The notes beneath the pieces were generated by a model. The model was not told the DNA's origin. It did no database searches and saw only the letters and a program-made list of their open reading frames with translations. From Rana temporaria (lineage: Eukaryota > Chordata > Amphibia > Anura > Ranidae): 64,000 bases of DNA. Positions 25,417 through 37,079 of this stretch are shown piece after piece. A program made the position numbers and the translations under genes. How positions within the stretch are numbered: position 1 is the stretch's first letter; every line of letters begins with the position of its first letter. The DNA is taken from assembly GCF_905171775.1 (NCBI RefSeq), contig NC_053491.1, positions 137,328,483 through 137,392,482 on the forward strand, read 5' to 3'.

Positions 25417-26108
25417 CCGGTCTACACAATATTTAAAAAACACATCAGGGTGATATAAAACTGGTCAGAGGAAAAAAAAAAAACAAGCAAAGAAAAGAAA
25501 CCAGTTGCAAAACATCACAACCATCAGGTTCACAAGCTCCATGCCATGTTTATAGAACAAGTCCCAAAACCTTTCAGAGGTGGCAACTTGGACAATTTAT
25601 TACTTTGGAAGACATTTTGAATTTTTTACCCTAGACACCATTTATCTAGGGTCATCTGTTGTCCAAAAATGTGCATGTAAATGCTGTCTTCAAAAGCATT
25701 TACATGCACATTTTTGGACAACAGATGACTAATAGCCCCGATAACTTAAATTTTAATCCCCATGATTAAAACTCATCTGGAAGTAGCTTTGAGGGAAGAG
25801 TAGTGTTTTGTCACATTGGTGTTCTTTTTCTGTCATTATGTTAACCACCGTGCAATGTCTTTAGGCCCCAAAACACAAGTTATTTCTGACTTATGGGACA
25901 CTGCTTTCACAATAAGCATGTGAAAATGTATACGTTTTAAAACTTCGCAATGGCCATTAGTATAAATGAAAATGTGTTGCCCATATCTCACCTTTGGCTT
26001 GTTGAACTGATGTGATTTGCTTGTTTGCAAGCTTCAAATCACCAGCCTTGACTCACATTTAAAATATAACTTGGGTGAATCTTGCTTTTAAAGTTTACAG
26101 GTAAAGTA
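25417..26108. other. PHTF2 intron with a perfect hairpin
   Basis: No gene. The only structure is the 35-bp hairpin at 25651-25729. Confidence 0.5.
25651..25729. repeat. Perfect 35-bp hairpin, 9-nt loop
   Basis: The arm 25651-25685 (gtcatctgttgtccaaaaat...) is exactly complementary to 25695-25729. The loop is gtcttcaaa. There are no mismatches. Confidence 0.97.
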
Positions 26109-26110
26109 TA

Positions 26111-27055
26111 TAGTAGTTGTAGTTTGGACACACCTTCTCATTCAAAGAGTTTTCTTTATTTTCATGACTATGAAAATTGTAGATTCACACTGAAGGCATC
26201 AAAACTATGAATTAACACATGTGGAATTATACATAACAAAAAAGTGTGAAACAACTGAAAATATATTTCATATTCTAGGTTCTTTAAAGTAGCCACCTTT
26301 TTCAGCAGACACATCTCTAGAACTGTTAAGAGGAGACTGTGTGAATCAGGCCTTTATGGTAAAATATCTGCTAGGAAACCACTGCTAAAGCAAGGCAACA
26401 AGCAGAAGAGACTTGTTTGGGCTAAAGAACACAAGGAATGGACATTAGACCAGTGGAAATCTGTGCTTTGGTCTGATGAGTCCAAACTTGAGATCTTTGG
26501 TTCCAACCCGTGTCTTTGTGCGACGCAGAAAAGGTGAACGGATGGACTCTACATGCCTGGTTCCCACCGTGAAGCATGGAGGAGGAGGTGCGATGGTGAC
26601 ACTGTTGGGGATTTAATCAAAATTGAAGGCATACTGAACCAGCATGGCTACCACAGCATCTTGCAGCGGCATGCTATTCCATCCGGTTTGCGTTTAGTTG
26701 GACCATCATTTATTTTTCAACAGGACAATGACCCCAAACACACCTCCAGGCTGTGTAAGGGCTATTTGACCAAGAAGGAGAGTGATGGGGTGCTGCGCCA
26801 GGTGACTACCTCTTGAAGCTCATCAAGAGAATGCCAAGAGTGTGCCAAGCAGTAATCAAAGCAAAAAGGTGGCTACTTTGAAGAACCTAGAATATGAAAT
26901 ATATTTTCAGTTGTTTCACACTTTTTTGTTATGTATAATTCCACATGTGTTAATTCATAGTTTTGATGCCTTCCGTGTGAATCTACAATTTTCATAGTCA
27001 TGAAAATAAAGAAAAAACTCTTTGAATGAGAAGGTGTGTCCAAACTTTTGGACTG
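26111..27055 (+). mobile_element. Tc1-like transposon, internally deleted, with about 200-bp TIRs
   Basis: The inverted repeats at 26111-26320 and 26862-27055 contain tttggacacaccttctcatt and its complement. Both are next to TA (26109-26110, 27056-27057). The interior encodes transposase relics in sense: ACRNC-like HTH remains are gone, but the QQDNDPKHTS catalytic block is at about 26720-26745 and the WSDESKLEIFGSN block near 26475-26510. The N-terminal part of the gene is deleted and frames are broken. Confidence 0.92.
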
Positions 27056-27057
27056 TA

Positions 27058-27272
<215 letters not shown>

Positions 27273-27393
27273 AGCGGGTATAGAAAAGCATTACCCCTTA
27301 AAATAATCACATTTTGTTGATTTGCAAATTTACAAATTTAGTCCCTCAAGCTCTTGTTGTGTGTGTTTGATAAATCTCAATAAAAACAATCTG

Positions 27394-27428
<35 letters not shown>

Positions 27429-28480
27429 AAAGCCTTTAGACTGTTGGGATATGTCTCTACTAACTTTGCACATCTAGACTTTGCAATATTTTCCCACTCT
27501 TCTTTATAGAACTGCTCAAGTTCAGTTACATTTTTAATTGTGACCGCTTGTGGACTGCAGTCTTCAAGTCATTCCACAGATTTTTCAATGGGGTTTCAAT
27601 GATGGTATTTTTCCCCATTCATTTTCCTTATATCCTGACAAGTGCTTCAGTGCCTGCTGCACAGAAACACCCCCATAACAGGATATTACCACCTCCATGC
27701 TTTACTGTAGGAATGGTAATATGTGGTGTTATTTGGATGGTGAGCTGTATTGCATTTCCGACAGTCATATCATTTGGTGTTGAGGCCAAATATTTCAATT
27801 TTAGTCTCATCTGGCCACCTTAAATGCACCTTGAGGATGCTGAGATCACATTAGAAAAATAGTATTAAGGTCAGATGAGACTAAAATTGTATTACGGTAT
27901 TTGGAGCACTTGTCAGGATAGAATAAAAATCAATGGAGCAAAACACCATCAAATTCTTAAGGAAAATCTGCTGCCCTCTGCCAGAAAGTTGTCAATGGAA
28001 AGAAGGCTTACCTTCCAACATGACCCAAAGCACACAGAAAAAATTACCACACAGTGGTTGAAGGAGAAAAACGTGAATGTCTTTGCATGGCTTTGTCAGA
28101 GCCCAGACTTATGACTTGAAGACTGCAGTCCACAAACGGTCACCATCCCATTTAACTGAATTTTGAGAAGCTCTGCAAAGAAGAGTGGGCAAATATTCCA
28201 AAGTCTAGATGTTCAACGTTAGTAGAGACATGTCCCAACAGACTAAAGACTGTAATTAAAGCAAAAGGTGGTTCAACAAAATACTGACACAAGGGGGATC
28301 CTTTTTCCAACTCAGTGATTCGGTTTGTATTTGTTTGTTAAATTCTGACATGTTGGCGTTATATCTATCACTTTGATGTTATAAGTTGCACTAGTAAATA
28401 CACCTGGATAAAAACAAGGCTGCAAAGCAACAAACTGATGATTTTGAAAGGGGGGGAAAGTCTTTTCTATACCCACTGTA
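27273..28480. mobile_element. Head-to-head Tc1-like fold-back element
   Basis: The termini are cagcgggtatagaaaagca on the left and ...gtcttttctatacccactg on the right. The left half (27273-27825) carries the transposase 3' half in antisense (PTVKHGGGNILLWGCF at about 27640-27700 on the minus strand). The right half (27840-28480) carries another copy of the same 3' half in sense (TFQHDPKHT near 28010). Each half has a different internal deletion. Together they make an imperfect palindrome centred near 27840. An A-run of about 30 bases lies at 27397-27426. Confidence 0.85.
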
Positions 28481-28482
28481 AT

Positions 28483-29014
28483 TATTGCTGTGCAGTCAGC
28501 ATGTACTGCAAGTATAAAGTTCTCACACAGGTATTCATATAAGACTTGTAATATTAAATCATACCAATTCAAGAGGGAATCAAAAAACTTTCAAGCTCAA
28601 TTAACCAGATGTCTTTTATGTTAAATTGAAACCGTGCCAGTCCAAGTAGCACAAGTTTAAAGGGCTTCGTACTTTTCTGCCATAAACCACACAACCGATT
28701 AGAAAAGTAAAAATCGAAAGGTATTTAAGGCATTACCATACCCATTAAATATTTGCAACTGATAATGAAAGTAAATTTCCTTCTACAAACTGTAGCTTTC
28801 ACTTTTATTAAGGAACAAGAGAGATTACCCAAACAAGTAACTGTAAACCACTACGAAACAATCTGAGGTCTTGTTCAAAAGAAAATTCCTAGGTCACAAT
28901 GAAGAAATGAGAAGGCTACCTGAGACGCAAAAAAACAGACAGACATGCCTAAACATAGACAAACCCCTCTAAATGTATTTGAAAATGAAGTAACTACTAC
29001 TACTAAGGTCATAC
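28483..29014. other. PHTF2 intron, nothing recognised
   Basis: AT-rich intronic DNA next to the exon donor at 29014. Confidence 0.4.
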
Positions 29015-29173
29015 CTCAGTTGTATAGTGCTTTTTGTAATGATGAGACTTTCTGTTTCTGAGCACACTGTCATTATGAGGCCGATCCATGTTACGCCGTG
29101 CAATGTATCCTGTGCTGGGATCATCTTCACTGGAAACCTCATCAGAAACATTAGCCAAGGATCTCTGCGCATC
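29015..29173 (-). CDS. PHTF2: PHTF2 exon
   Basis: This 159-bp exon encodes 53 residues: DAQRSLANVSDEVSSEDDPS, then TGYIARRNMDRP, then SVLRNRKSHHYKKHYTTE. It matches the PHTF2 segment with DEVSSEEGPETGY and RNRKSHHYKKHY. The acceptor on the minus strand is aatcttgtgcag, with a branch and pyrimidine context upstream, and the donor is ACTGAG followed by gtatga. Both ends are phase 0. This is part of the long hydrophilic loop between the second and third membrane regions. No stop or frameshift is present, consistent with a functional gene. The intron that follows in the gene is about 23.5 kb and holds the complete DIRS element. Confidence 0.93.
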
Positions 29174-29750
29174 CTGCACAAGATTCACATTTCATTAGAA
29201 AGGTTTTCATTGTCACACACATAAAAACTAATAATGATAGTTAGGTTTGTATAAAATAACCAAACACCTAGATTGTTCCTCACCATATCTGGCCGGAACG
29301 GGCTACAGTGGCTGACAACTTCCATATATAAGAGTATCCACAGACTGCACTCAGGCCAATTGATAGAGGGTAAAATAAGATTTTCTGCAGCATCAAGTCA
29401 CAGCATTGCCATTCTCCCCCTCCATCCAGCATTTAAATGGACAAACACTTAGACAACCCAAATGTGTCCAAGCAAAGTAATAAAAAATAGCATACAGTGA
29501 CTGACATGTACCCATACGCACTTTCTCTGTCCATTACTTGGCTTACCATATCTGTTTCCCAGACACCGACTAGGCCACATATTAGGTTACAGTAAAGGGA
29601 CTCACAAGCATAAGATGATAAATTAGCATTAAAAGCTTCTTAAAAAATCCTTTTCACAAGTGACACATACTTTAGTAGATATCCTTAAATATGCACATAG
29701 ACTGAAAAAACATAGCACCAGGGTCAGCTGTGTTTAAACTGGTTATAATT
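29174..29750. other. PHTF2 intron, nothing recognised
   Basis: No supported element. Confidence 0.4.
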
Positions 29751-29751
29751 T

Positions 29752-30140
29752 TTTAAATAATGAACATGTTATACTTACCCGCTGTGTGCCCCAAACATAC
29801 TCTTCTGGGGTCCACTAGCAGTGGTCTTGACTCTGCCTCCTCTCTGAGTGCCCCCATTGCAAGCAGCTTGCTATAGGGACAGTTAGGCAGGCTTGACCCC
29901 GAGTTGGGTGGTGTGCGTCTATAGACACACATAACATTGCTCGGCCCAACCCTCTTCAAAAAATTTGACTGATAGCAGAAAAAGCCAATGGCTCCTGTTG
30001 CAGCAGAGTCTCCTGTGAGAAGAAAGGGGAGAAGAGCTGCTACAGATGGGCACAGCTTTGGATTGAGATCAGGCTCAGGTAAGTGTCTAAAGGGGGGGGG
30101 AGCTTTTGATTTAAATAAATATGTTTCCCCTTGGTTTAAC
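29752..30140 (-). repeat. Family F repeat, reverse copy
   Basis: The words cattgcaagcagcttgct, gacacacat and ccaatggctcctg match, in various orientations, the copies at 30439-30862, 47330-47785 and 49139-49510. It is non-coding. Confidence 0.6.
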
Positions 30141-30438
30141 AACATTTGCCTAAGATAGTCTATTTGCTACCACATAGTTATTAAACTCACTTGTCAAAAA
30201 ACATTGCATTAGAAGAAAGAGCTCTATTGGCTATAGCCATCTTCATAGTATAAAAAAAAAAAAAAAAAAACAACAAGCTAAAAAAAACACACACAGACAC
30301 ACACAAAAAAAAAAAAAAGATCGGGTTTCTACAGTTAGTCTGCATAAAGAGTAAAAAAAAAAATATTACCATTAACCCAGACAATACTAAATACTGAATT
30401 CCAAAATTACATCTCCTGTGGGTCAAAGTATGCATTAA

Positions 30439-30862
30439 AGTGGTTCTAAAGGTTCAAGAATGTTTACCTTCATTCATTCTATGCAGCAGCTCCCCCAGCC
30501 CTTTCTAATACTTAACTAAACCTGATCTTCCTCCAGCAATGTGCACGAGTGCCTCGGCTCTCTAGTGACTTTCTCTCCTCTTGGCTGAGACAGCAGCAGG
30601 AGCCATTGGCTCCCACTGTCATCAATCACAGCCAGTGAGCCAACGGAGAGGGGCAGGGACATGCTGCAGTTTCTGTGTGTGAATGGACACACACAGCAGT
30701 GGCTCGGAAACCCTCATTGCAAGCTGCTTGCTCTGGGGGCACTGGGCAGGAGGGAGGGGTCTGGAAGAGGAGGATCAGGGCTGCTCTGTGCAAAAGCACT
30801 GCACAAAACAGGCGAGTATGACAGATTTGTTATTTTAAAAAAAATTGCCTTTAAATATTACT
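30439..30862 (+). repeat. Family F repeat, TTAA-flanked
   Basis: It is flanked by TTAA (30435-30438 and 30863-30866). It begins AGTGGTTCTAAAGG. The interior has ccattggctcccac, tcaatcacagccagtgag and gaggatcagggctgctctg, which recur at 49139-49510. Confidence 0.7.
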
Positions 30863-30961
30863 TTAAACAGCTGTCGAAAATAAAAATATCCTGCCAATAC
30901 CTGTTATATTGTCTAAATCAAATACTAACATACATTAAAAACATGATCAATATTGACTTAC

Positions 30962-31172
30962 GGTTTTTGTTTTGTTGTATATTGGCTTGGCTTGATGAGT
31001 CCTGTTAGTTCCTGCTGCCCATGTGGTCTCTTCAGAATGGACGGTTTCACTATGAGGCTCATGGATGTGTACTCCATCTTCACTGCTTTTACCTGTCAAC
31101 CTCCCTTCTAATGATACGTAACCATTGTCAGTTTCTGTAGATTTGTCGATAGAATTTTTTGACTTCTTTGAA
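30962..31172 (-). CDS. PHTF2: PHTF2 exon
   Basis: This 211-bp exon first supplies the last base of a glycine codon, then 70 codons: SKKSKNSIDKSTETDNGYVS, LEGRLTGKSSEDGVHIHEPH, SETVHSEETTWAAGTNRT and a tail HQAKPIYNKTKT. The STETDNGYVSL wording is diagnostic for PHTF2. The acceptor is cacttcag and the donor is a strong ACC followed by gtaagt, giving phase 0. The last ten or so residues look less conserved than the rest and may be lineage-specific. Phase agrees with the donor at 34869 on one side and with the acceptor at 29174 on the other. Confidence 0.92.
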
Positions 31173-31430
31173 CTGAAGTGAAAAAGTGGTCACTGTTAAA
31201 CATTCTGAAAGGCTTGGCTTCTTAGAGAACACAATGCACAAGGAATGAATTTTATGAAAAGTTTGTTTATAAAATTGATATCCAATGTGTAAAAGTGTAA
31301 CCTAATTGCAAATGAAAAAAAAAAAAAAACACAATTTAAAATCATGTTTATGTGACCATCAAGCCCAAACCGGCCTTTGTGTTTTACTTTGTTCAAATTT
31401 GTGTCTAATATTGGATCGGCTTACTATTAA

Positions 31431-31917
31431 AGAGGAGTTCCACCCAAATTTGAACTTCCGCTTATCCCACTCCTCACCCCCTTACATGCCACATTTGGCA
31501 TGTAATTTTTTTTGGGGGGGGGGGGGGAGTGGGGGCTTCAGGAAGAGTGGGACTTCCTGTCCCACTTCCTCCTTCCTGTAGGCGACTAAGCTTAATCGCC
31601 TACAGGAAGGGGCTACTGTAGGCGATCGCCTAGGACACGTCACAGGTCCTAGGCGATCTCCTGGCCAATTACACGGCGCAGCGCCGGGCCGCGCCGCTCG
31701 CGCATGCGCAGTGGGTGCCCGGCCGTGAAGCCGAAAGCTGTCACGGCCAGGTGCCCACACTGAGAATGAAGACGCCGGTCGTGGAGGGTGGGAGAGGAGC
31801 GGAGCCCCGGCCGGCACGTCGCTGGAGCAGGTAAGTGTCTGTTTATTAAAAGCCAGCAGCTACACTTTTTGTAGCTGATGACTTTTAATAAATATACAAA
31901 TTGGCTGGAACTCCCCT
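31431..31917. repeat. Family G MITE, TTAA-flanked
   Basis: TTAA lies at 31427-31430 and 31918-31921. The ends are agaggagttccaccc and the inverse of ggaactcccct. The inner part has gtaggcgattaagc-type inverted words and a GC-rich core with cgcatgcgcag. The right end contains gtaagtgtctgtttattaaa and ccagcagctacac, shared with 41490-41645. Confidence 0.75.
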
Positions 31918-32149
31918 TTAAGGTAGGAGTAAAAGGAAAAAAGCCAACTTAAATTGCATGAAAAGCATGATTTTATTTTTCAATTAGTCATTTATAATAT
32001 GGTTGATTTTTTACCATGTCAGCCTCCATTACAATTTAAAACAGATTTTTGTTTAATAACAAATATTAGTTAAAGTGTTTAAGTTGTTTATTATGTCACT
32101 ATTGAGCATTTTTCACCAAATGCTACTATCCACATTGTATTAAATGTTG

Positions 32150-32217
<68 letters not shown>
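32150..32217. repeat. (TA)n microsatellite
   Basis: About 34 TA units. Confidence 0.98.
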
Positions 32218-32223
<6 letters not shown>

Positions 32224-32245
32224 AAAATTTGCATTTTATATATGT

Positions 32246-32662
32246 TATGCCGTGTACACACGATCGGAATTTCCGATTAAAAAAGTCCGATTGACTTTTT
32301 CCATCAGAAATTCCGATCGTGTGTGGGCCCCATCTGACTTTTTTCCATCTGTGTTTAGAAATAGAACATGTTTTATTTTTTTCCGATGGAAAAAAACAAA
32401 ACAAAAAAAAAACATAGGAAATTCCTATCGTGTATGTGGAACGCCGACGGAGAAAAAACAACGCATGCTCAGAATCAAGTCGACGCATGTGCAGAAGCAT
32501 TGAACTTAATTTTTGTCGGGTCGTCGTAGAGTTTTACTACACCGCTTTTTGGACGGTCGGAATTTAGTCTGACAGTGTGTATGCAAGACTGACGGAAGTC
32601 GGCTTCATCGGAATTCCGACGGAAAATTCCATCGGAAATTCCGATCGTGTGTACGTGGCATA
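32246..32662. repeat. MITE, family H, long copy
   Basis: The ends are tatgccgtgtacacacgatc and the inverse of gatcgtgtgtacgtggcata. Many tcggaatttccga words occur in the subterminal zones. It is the same family as 13679-13856. Confidence 0.8.
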
Positions 32663-33042
32663 GGTGTAAAGTTATACCTTAAAAGTAGTTTTATAAAGCT
32701 TGTAAGTATGTTGGCTTTTTTCTCAAACTCTGCAATAGAGCATGGCTTGGGTAAATGTAAATAGTCGACAATAAAATGATCGTCACATTATTTAACATGT
32801 TAAAACTATGGCGCAACATTAAATGAAAGCAAAAAAAAAAAACACACACAAAAAATATAGGTGCTCAAAAACTCTGATAAAATTTACAGCAATGGAGAAA
32901 TGGAAATAAGCGTAGTAACCATAGTCCTAATTTGCCACATGACCAAATCCATTTAAGAAAACATCTTTAGCATTGTGCATATATGCTCAAGGGCCACCAA
33001 CTTAAAACATTGAACATTATTAAGTCAAGCCTCGTCATCATT
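32663..33042. other. PHTF2 intron, nothing recognised
   Basis: AT-rich, no supported feature. Confidence 0.4.
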
Positions 33043-33934
33043 CAGTGCCTTGAAAAAGTGTTCATAACCTTTGAAATGTTCCACATTTTGTCATGTTCCA
33101 ACCAAAAACGTAAATGTATTTTATTGAGATTTTATGTGAGAGACCAACACAAAGTGGCACTTAATTGTGAAGTGGAATGACAAATGGTTTTAATAGTTTA
33201 AATGTTATGCCAACCCCCAAGATATATATTTTTTCAAATAAATGTGAAAAGTGTGGCATGCATTTGTATTTACCTCTCCTGAGGCAATATTTTGTAGAAC
33301 CATCTTTCGCTGCAATTACAGTTGCAAGTCTTTTTGGGTATGTCTCTAGCAGCTTTGCACATCTAGAGTGTGAAATATTTTAGACAGCCTTGCAGATTTG
33401 CAGTTGTGCCATACTCTACATTTTCAGATGATGGATTGAACAGTGCTCCATGAGATGTTCAAAGCTTGGGATATTTGTTTTTATGACCTAACCCTACTAT
33501 AAACTTCTCCACAACTTTATCTCTGACCCATCTAGTGTATTACTTGGCCTTCATGATGCCGTTTGTTCAACAAGGTTCTCTAACAAACCTCTGAGGGCTT
33601 CACTGAACAGCTGTATTTATACTGAGATTAAATTGCACACAGGTGGACTCTACTTACTAATTAGGTGACTTCTGAAGGCAATTTGTTACACTAGATTGTA
33701 GTTGGGGATATCAGAGTAAAGGGGACTGAATACAAATGCACACCACACTTTTCAGATATTTATTTGTAAAAAAAAATCTGAAAACAATTTATAAAATTTT
33801 TCTTCCAATGCACAATTGTGCCACTTTGTGTTGGTCTAATATAAAGAATCCCAATAAAATACATTCACGTTTTTTGATTGTAACATAACAAAATGTGGAC
33901 AATTTTAAAAGGGTATGGATACTTTAAGGCACTG
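33043..33934 (-). mobile_element. Tc1-like transposon, internally deleted
   Basis: The ends are cagtgccttgaaaaagtgtt and the inverse at 33931-33934 (ttaaggcactg). Long terminal repeats of about 170-200 bp share agaccaacacaaagtggcac and its complement. The antisense remains of the transposase N-terminus (gatggattgaacagtgctcc) are at about 33430-33450. The central and C-terminal coding parts are absent. Confidence 0.88.
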
Positions 33935-33936
33935 TA

Positions 33937-34869
33937 ATGTAAAAAAAAAAAAAAAGAAATTGGGAAACCCACAGATTACCACTGGAAGACAGGATTCGTT
34001 TTGCCAAGGACATGTTTTGGCATATCAATAGCAAAATACAATTCTGTCTCGTGAAACGTATTAAGTGAAGAGCAATTAATACTTAACAGCTGTCAACTGT
34101 TTGCAAGTAACCCACACATCTTGATAACAGATTGCAGGTCAACCCCTAAATAAACATATTTCTCCTAATAACTCAAAACTGTATGTGTTAATCATTGCAG
34201 CATTTATTTTTTTCATGAAACTGCAATATAATAATTGGGGAAAAAGTTTTTACCATGTGGAGTTCTGGTGCTAAAGTATAAATCACAAAAATATCAGAAT
34301 TTTTGGAGCACTTATGTTAGCAGAACACAGGCATAAACAAGCTACATGATTATATGACGAAGACACAGGACAACATTTATGAGGCACGCAATATCCCTTC
34401 TTCTGGTCATGAGTCTTCCCTACTCACAGAAATGACATCTAAACCTGTCACCCATAAACTATGTATGAGATGCTTTGCCAATGGTTTTCCTGTTTCCGAG
34501 ACACTTAAATTTTTAAACAGATACAATTTCAAGATCAAATGCCTAAATAATCCAACTAATGTCTTCCGCTCACTCTTCAATATCATCTTCTTAATCAATG
34601 GCCACATGTATTTCTTCTGCAAATTAGTCTTTAGGTTTGACAAAGAATTACCAATTTATAATGAAGACGATATTTTAGAAGATTTATTGGCAGAGCCAAT
34701 TCATGTATGACTTTTCATGTTATTGTCAAAGTTATCCACCTCACTTTGCAATGAATGTTTGTTCCTCTACGATTCGCATTTCTGTGGGGGACCCAGAAAC
34801 GATATCAGTGATTTCCAGAAGGGATATTGCATCTCTACTGAAATACATAGCTTGTAAAAAAATACAAAC
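33937..34869. other. PHTF2 intron, nothing recognised
   Basis: A 118-codon plus-strand frame at 34354-34710 is not similar to anything I know and is probably chance in AT-rich DNA. Confidence 0.4.
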
Positions 34870-35034
34870 CCTGATAAAAAGAAAGCAGCATGCCAGATAT
34901 CTCTGAAGACTGTGCCAATACTGTAAGAGGAGCTTGTACCGTAGTTCTGCAAAGTTCCCTCCTGTGTATTATCTGTAGTACTAGAGCCATCGCCTTCCCT
35001 ATGTACTTCCAAATGTGCTGCTTTTCTTAATTTC
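34870..35034 (-). CDS. PHTF2: PHTF2 exon
   Basis: This 165-bp exon completes an arginine codon from the upstream exon, then encodes KLRKAAHLEVHREGDGSS, TTDNTQEGTLQNYG, TSSSYSIGTVFRDIW and HAAFFLSG. The REGDGSSTTDNTQEG and FRDxWHAAFFLSG blocks are those of PHTF2. The minus-strand acceptor is cttctgctgaag and the donor is TCAGG followed by gtttgt. The donor is phase 2, which fits the single base supplied by the exon at 31172. It encodes the cytosol- or lumen-facing segment that follows the second hydrophobic stretch. Confidence 0.94.
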
Positions 35035-35890
35035 CTTCAGCAGAAGAGATCAAAAAGTCGAAGGACCTTCATCATTGACTTGCATTGCGGCAGTAAAACA
35101 ATGATTTATGGCCTAGATTTATTGATGTTTTTAAAGTACATGAGTAAAGCCTTGAAGCCTTTTGGTTGCCACTGTGTAACCTTATACCCAGTTAATACAT
35201 AATCTACAGATAGGTGATTTGTCCAACAATCACTAGCAGTATAAATGGCGGTCCTTGACACCAAGCTAATTTCCTGCCCTGGGGAACAGGTATGGTTTCT
35301 TGCCTATTATCTTGGGCACTGGTTCCCTCGCCACACCAGTGAGTTCTCCTAGCTCTGGTGCCTATGACAGCAGACCCAGCTCATAGAAGTGTTACCCCCA
35401 CAAACTGGAGGTGTCCACAGCATGTAGGTAGTGATGTGGACACCTGAAGAAGGACCCCAGGGAGTAAACAGATGAAAGGAATGTCACATGATCTTGGATT
35501 CATATAAAAGTAAAAATGGGCAATTAATTAATGAGGGGGTAAGGGGGAGGGTTGGTAACATCCTGGAGTTGGGCTTTAAACTGATAGAGTGCAACATCAC
35601 ATATTCCATTTTCCATGAGATAAAAAGGAATGTCCTGTTATTGTGTGCACGATACAAAAAAGGTCACCTGGAGACCCCATTTGGATCCTTTAAATGCCCA
35701 CACACACAGGCATTTGCAACTTCAATCTGAGAATTTAAAAGTCTACAATGATTAATATTAATGATCATCCATTGGATTATTTAAAAAAAAGCTGTCTATT
35801 TCATGGGGGGTGTAGCAAGTGGTATGTTAACATTTTATCTTGGACGGCATCAGGAAAAGAAATGTATTGTCATTTATAACATAACTCAAA
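35035..35890. other. PHTF2 intron, nothing recognised
   Basis: 35250-35480 is less AT-rich and may be a repeat, but I cannot name it. Confidence 0.35.
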
Positions 35891-36159
35891 TACAGGCAGG
35901 CCCCAAGTTACAAGGCAGATGTCATCCTGGTGCAGGAAACTGCCGGACGGCCATCTTGCTGCTCATCGCATGCAACCACCTATTGTCCGGCAGACCTGCC
36001 AGGAATCCCATATCACTGAATAGCCAGTTAACTCCTCCCTATGCTAACTAAAACTTAAAAATAATTACACCTAAATAATGTACCTGTTCCAGCTTGCATA
36101 CAATTTCAACTGAAGAAATCTACAGAACCAATCTTGTTTGTACCTGGGGACAGCCTGTA
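35891..36159. repeat. Short TIR element (tacaggca/tgcctgta type)
   Basis: The ends are tacaggcaggccccaagtta and the inverse of tacctggggacagcctgta. Length is 269 bp, with an inner tgccggac / gtccggca pair. It is a non-autonomous DNA transposon; superfamily not determined. Confidence 0.65.
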
Positions 36160-36429
36160 TGTGAAGTAGAACAAAAGAACATACTCCCAAATACAAATAA
36201 AAACTACAGCTGAAGTTGTAACTGCATAACAGAGGCGTGTGTGAGGACAGCATTAACGATTTATAAAAACACATATAGAATAAGGGGAAGATTTGTGTGT
36301 GCTATGCGAGTTGAAGTATTTAAATTGAATATCTGAAACAATCAGATCAAATGTCACAAAACCTAAATTTACACTTCACACTGACTAAATTGTTTCAGGG
36401 CTTTCCTAAATTTCCCTTACATATAGTCT

Positions 36430-36790
36430 TTAGGCTGGATTCACACATGTCCAGAGCGAATTCCAGCTTTATTTTCTCTGCGAAAAGAAAAAAAAATGCT
36501 GTTCCTCTTCATTGTAGGCGAGGATCAGCTGAGCAGGGAGACGGGGAGGTGTAGTGAGGAGGAGGAGAGAATGCCTGTTTATAACAGAACGCATCTACGA
36601 ATCAGATGCGTGCCTTCAATTCGCACTGCACTGCCTAGAAAACGCACACAGAAGCGAACGCATACGCAACTCCCACCCACACATGAAAACGGTGTTCAGA
36701 CCACACGTGTGAGGTATCGCCGCGAACTTTGGAGTGAGAGCAATTCTAGTCCTAGACCTCCTCTGCAATTCGAAACATGTAACCAGTAAA
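36430..36790. repeat. Probable short interspersed repeat
   Basis: It begins taggctggattcacacatgt, with a GC-richer interior and a final A-run (36787-36798). Repeat status is inferred from composition and style only. Confidence 0.35.
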
Positions 36791-36879
36791 AAAAAAAATC
36801 TTGATTTTTCACAATGGTTGCCTGTCTAAAAGAATTGTAACACAAAATTACGATTTCTGCTCATAAATGACAAACTGGT

Positions 36880-37065
36880 GAGAGACAGCGGGAAAAACAT
36901 CAGGAAAGAGGTATAATGACAGCAAGGCAAAAACCAGGCAGAGGATTGTGATGACAGAGGAGAACATTAGGGATAGGATGACAGCAGGGGCCATCAGGGA
37001 GAGAAGTGTGAGGACAACTGGGAATATCAGGGAGAGGAGTGTGATGATAGAGGAGGGAAAACACC
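36880..37065. repeat. Degenerate minisatellite
   Basis: Imperfect tandem units contain catcagggagag, gtgtgatgacagag and ggaaaaca, period about 30, six units or so. Confidence 0.6.
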
Positions 37066-37079
37066 AGTGACAAGGTTTC

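Noticed and set aside
31482..31817. 111-codon minus-strand frame
   Set aside because: GC-rich interior of the family G MITE.
34354..34710. 118-codon plus-strand frame
   Set aside because: No recognisable domain, in AT-rich intron opposite to the gene, with no splice or start context.
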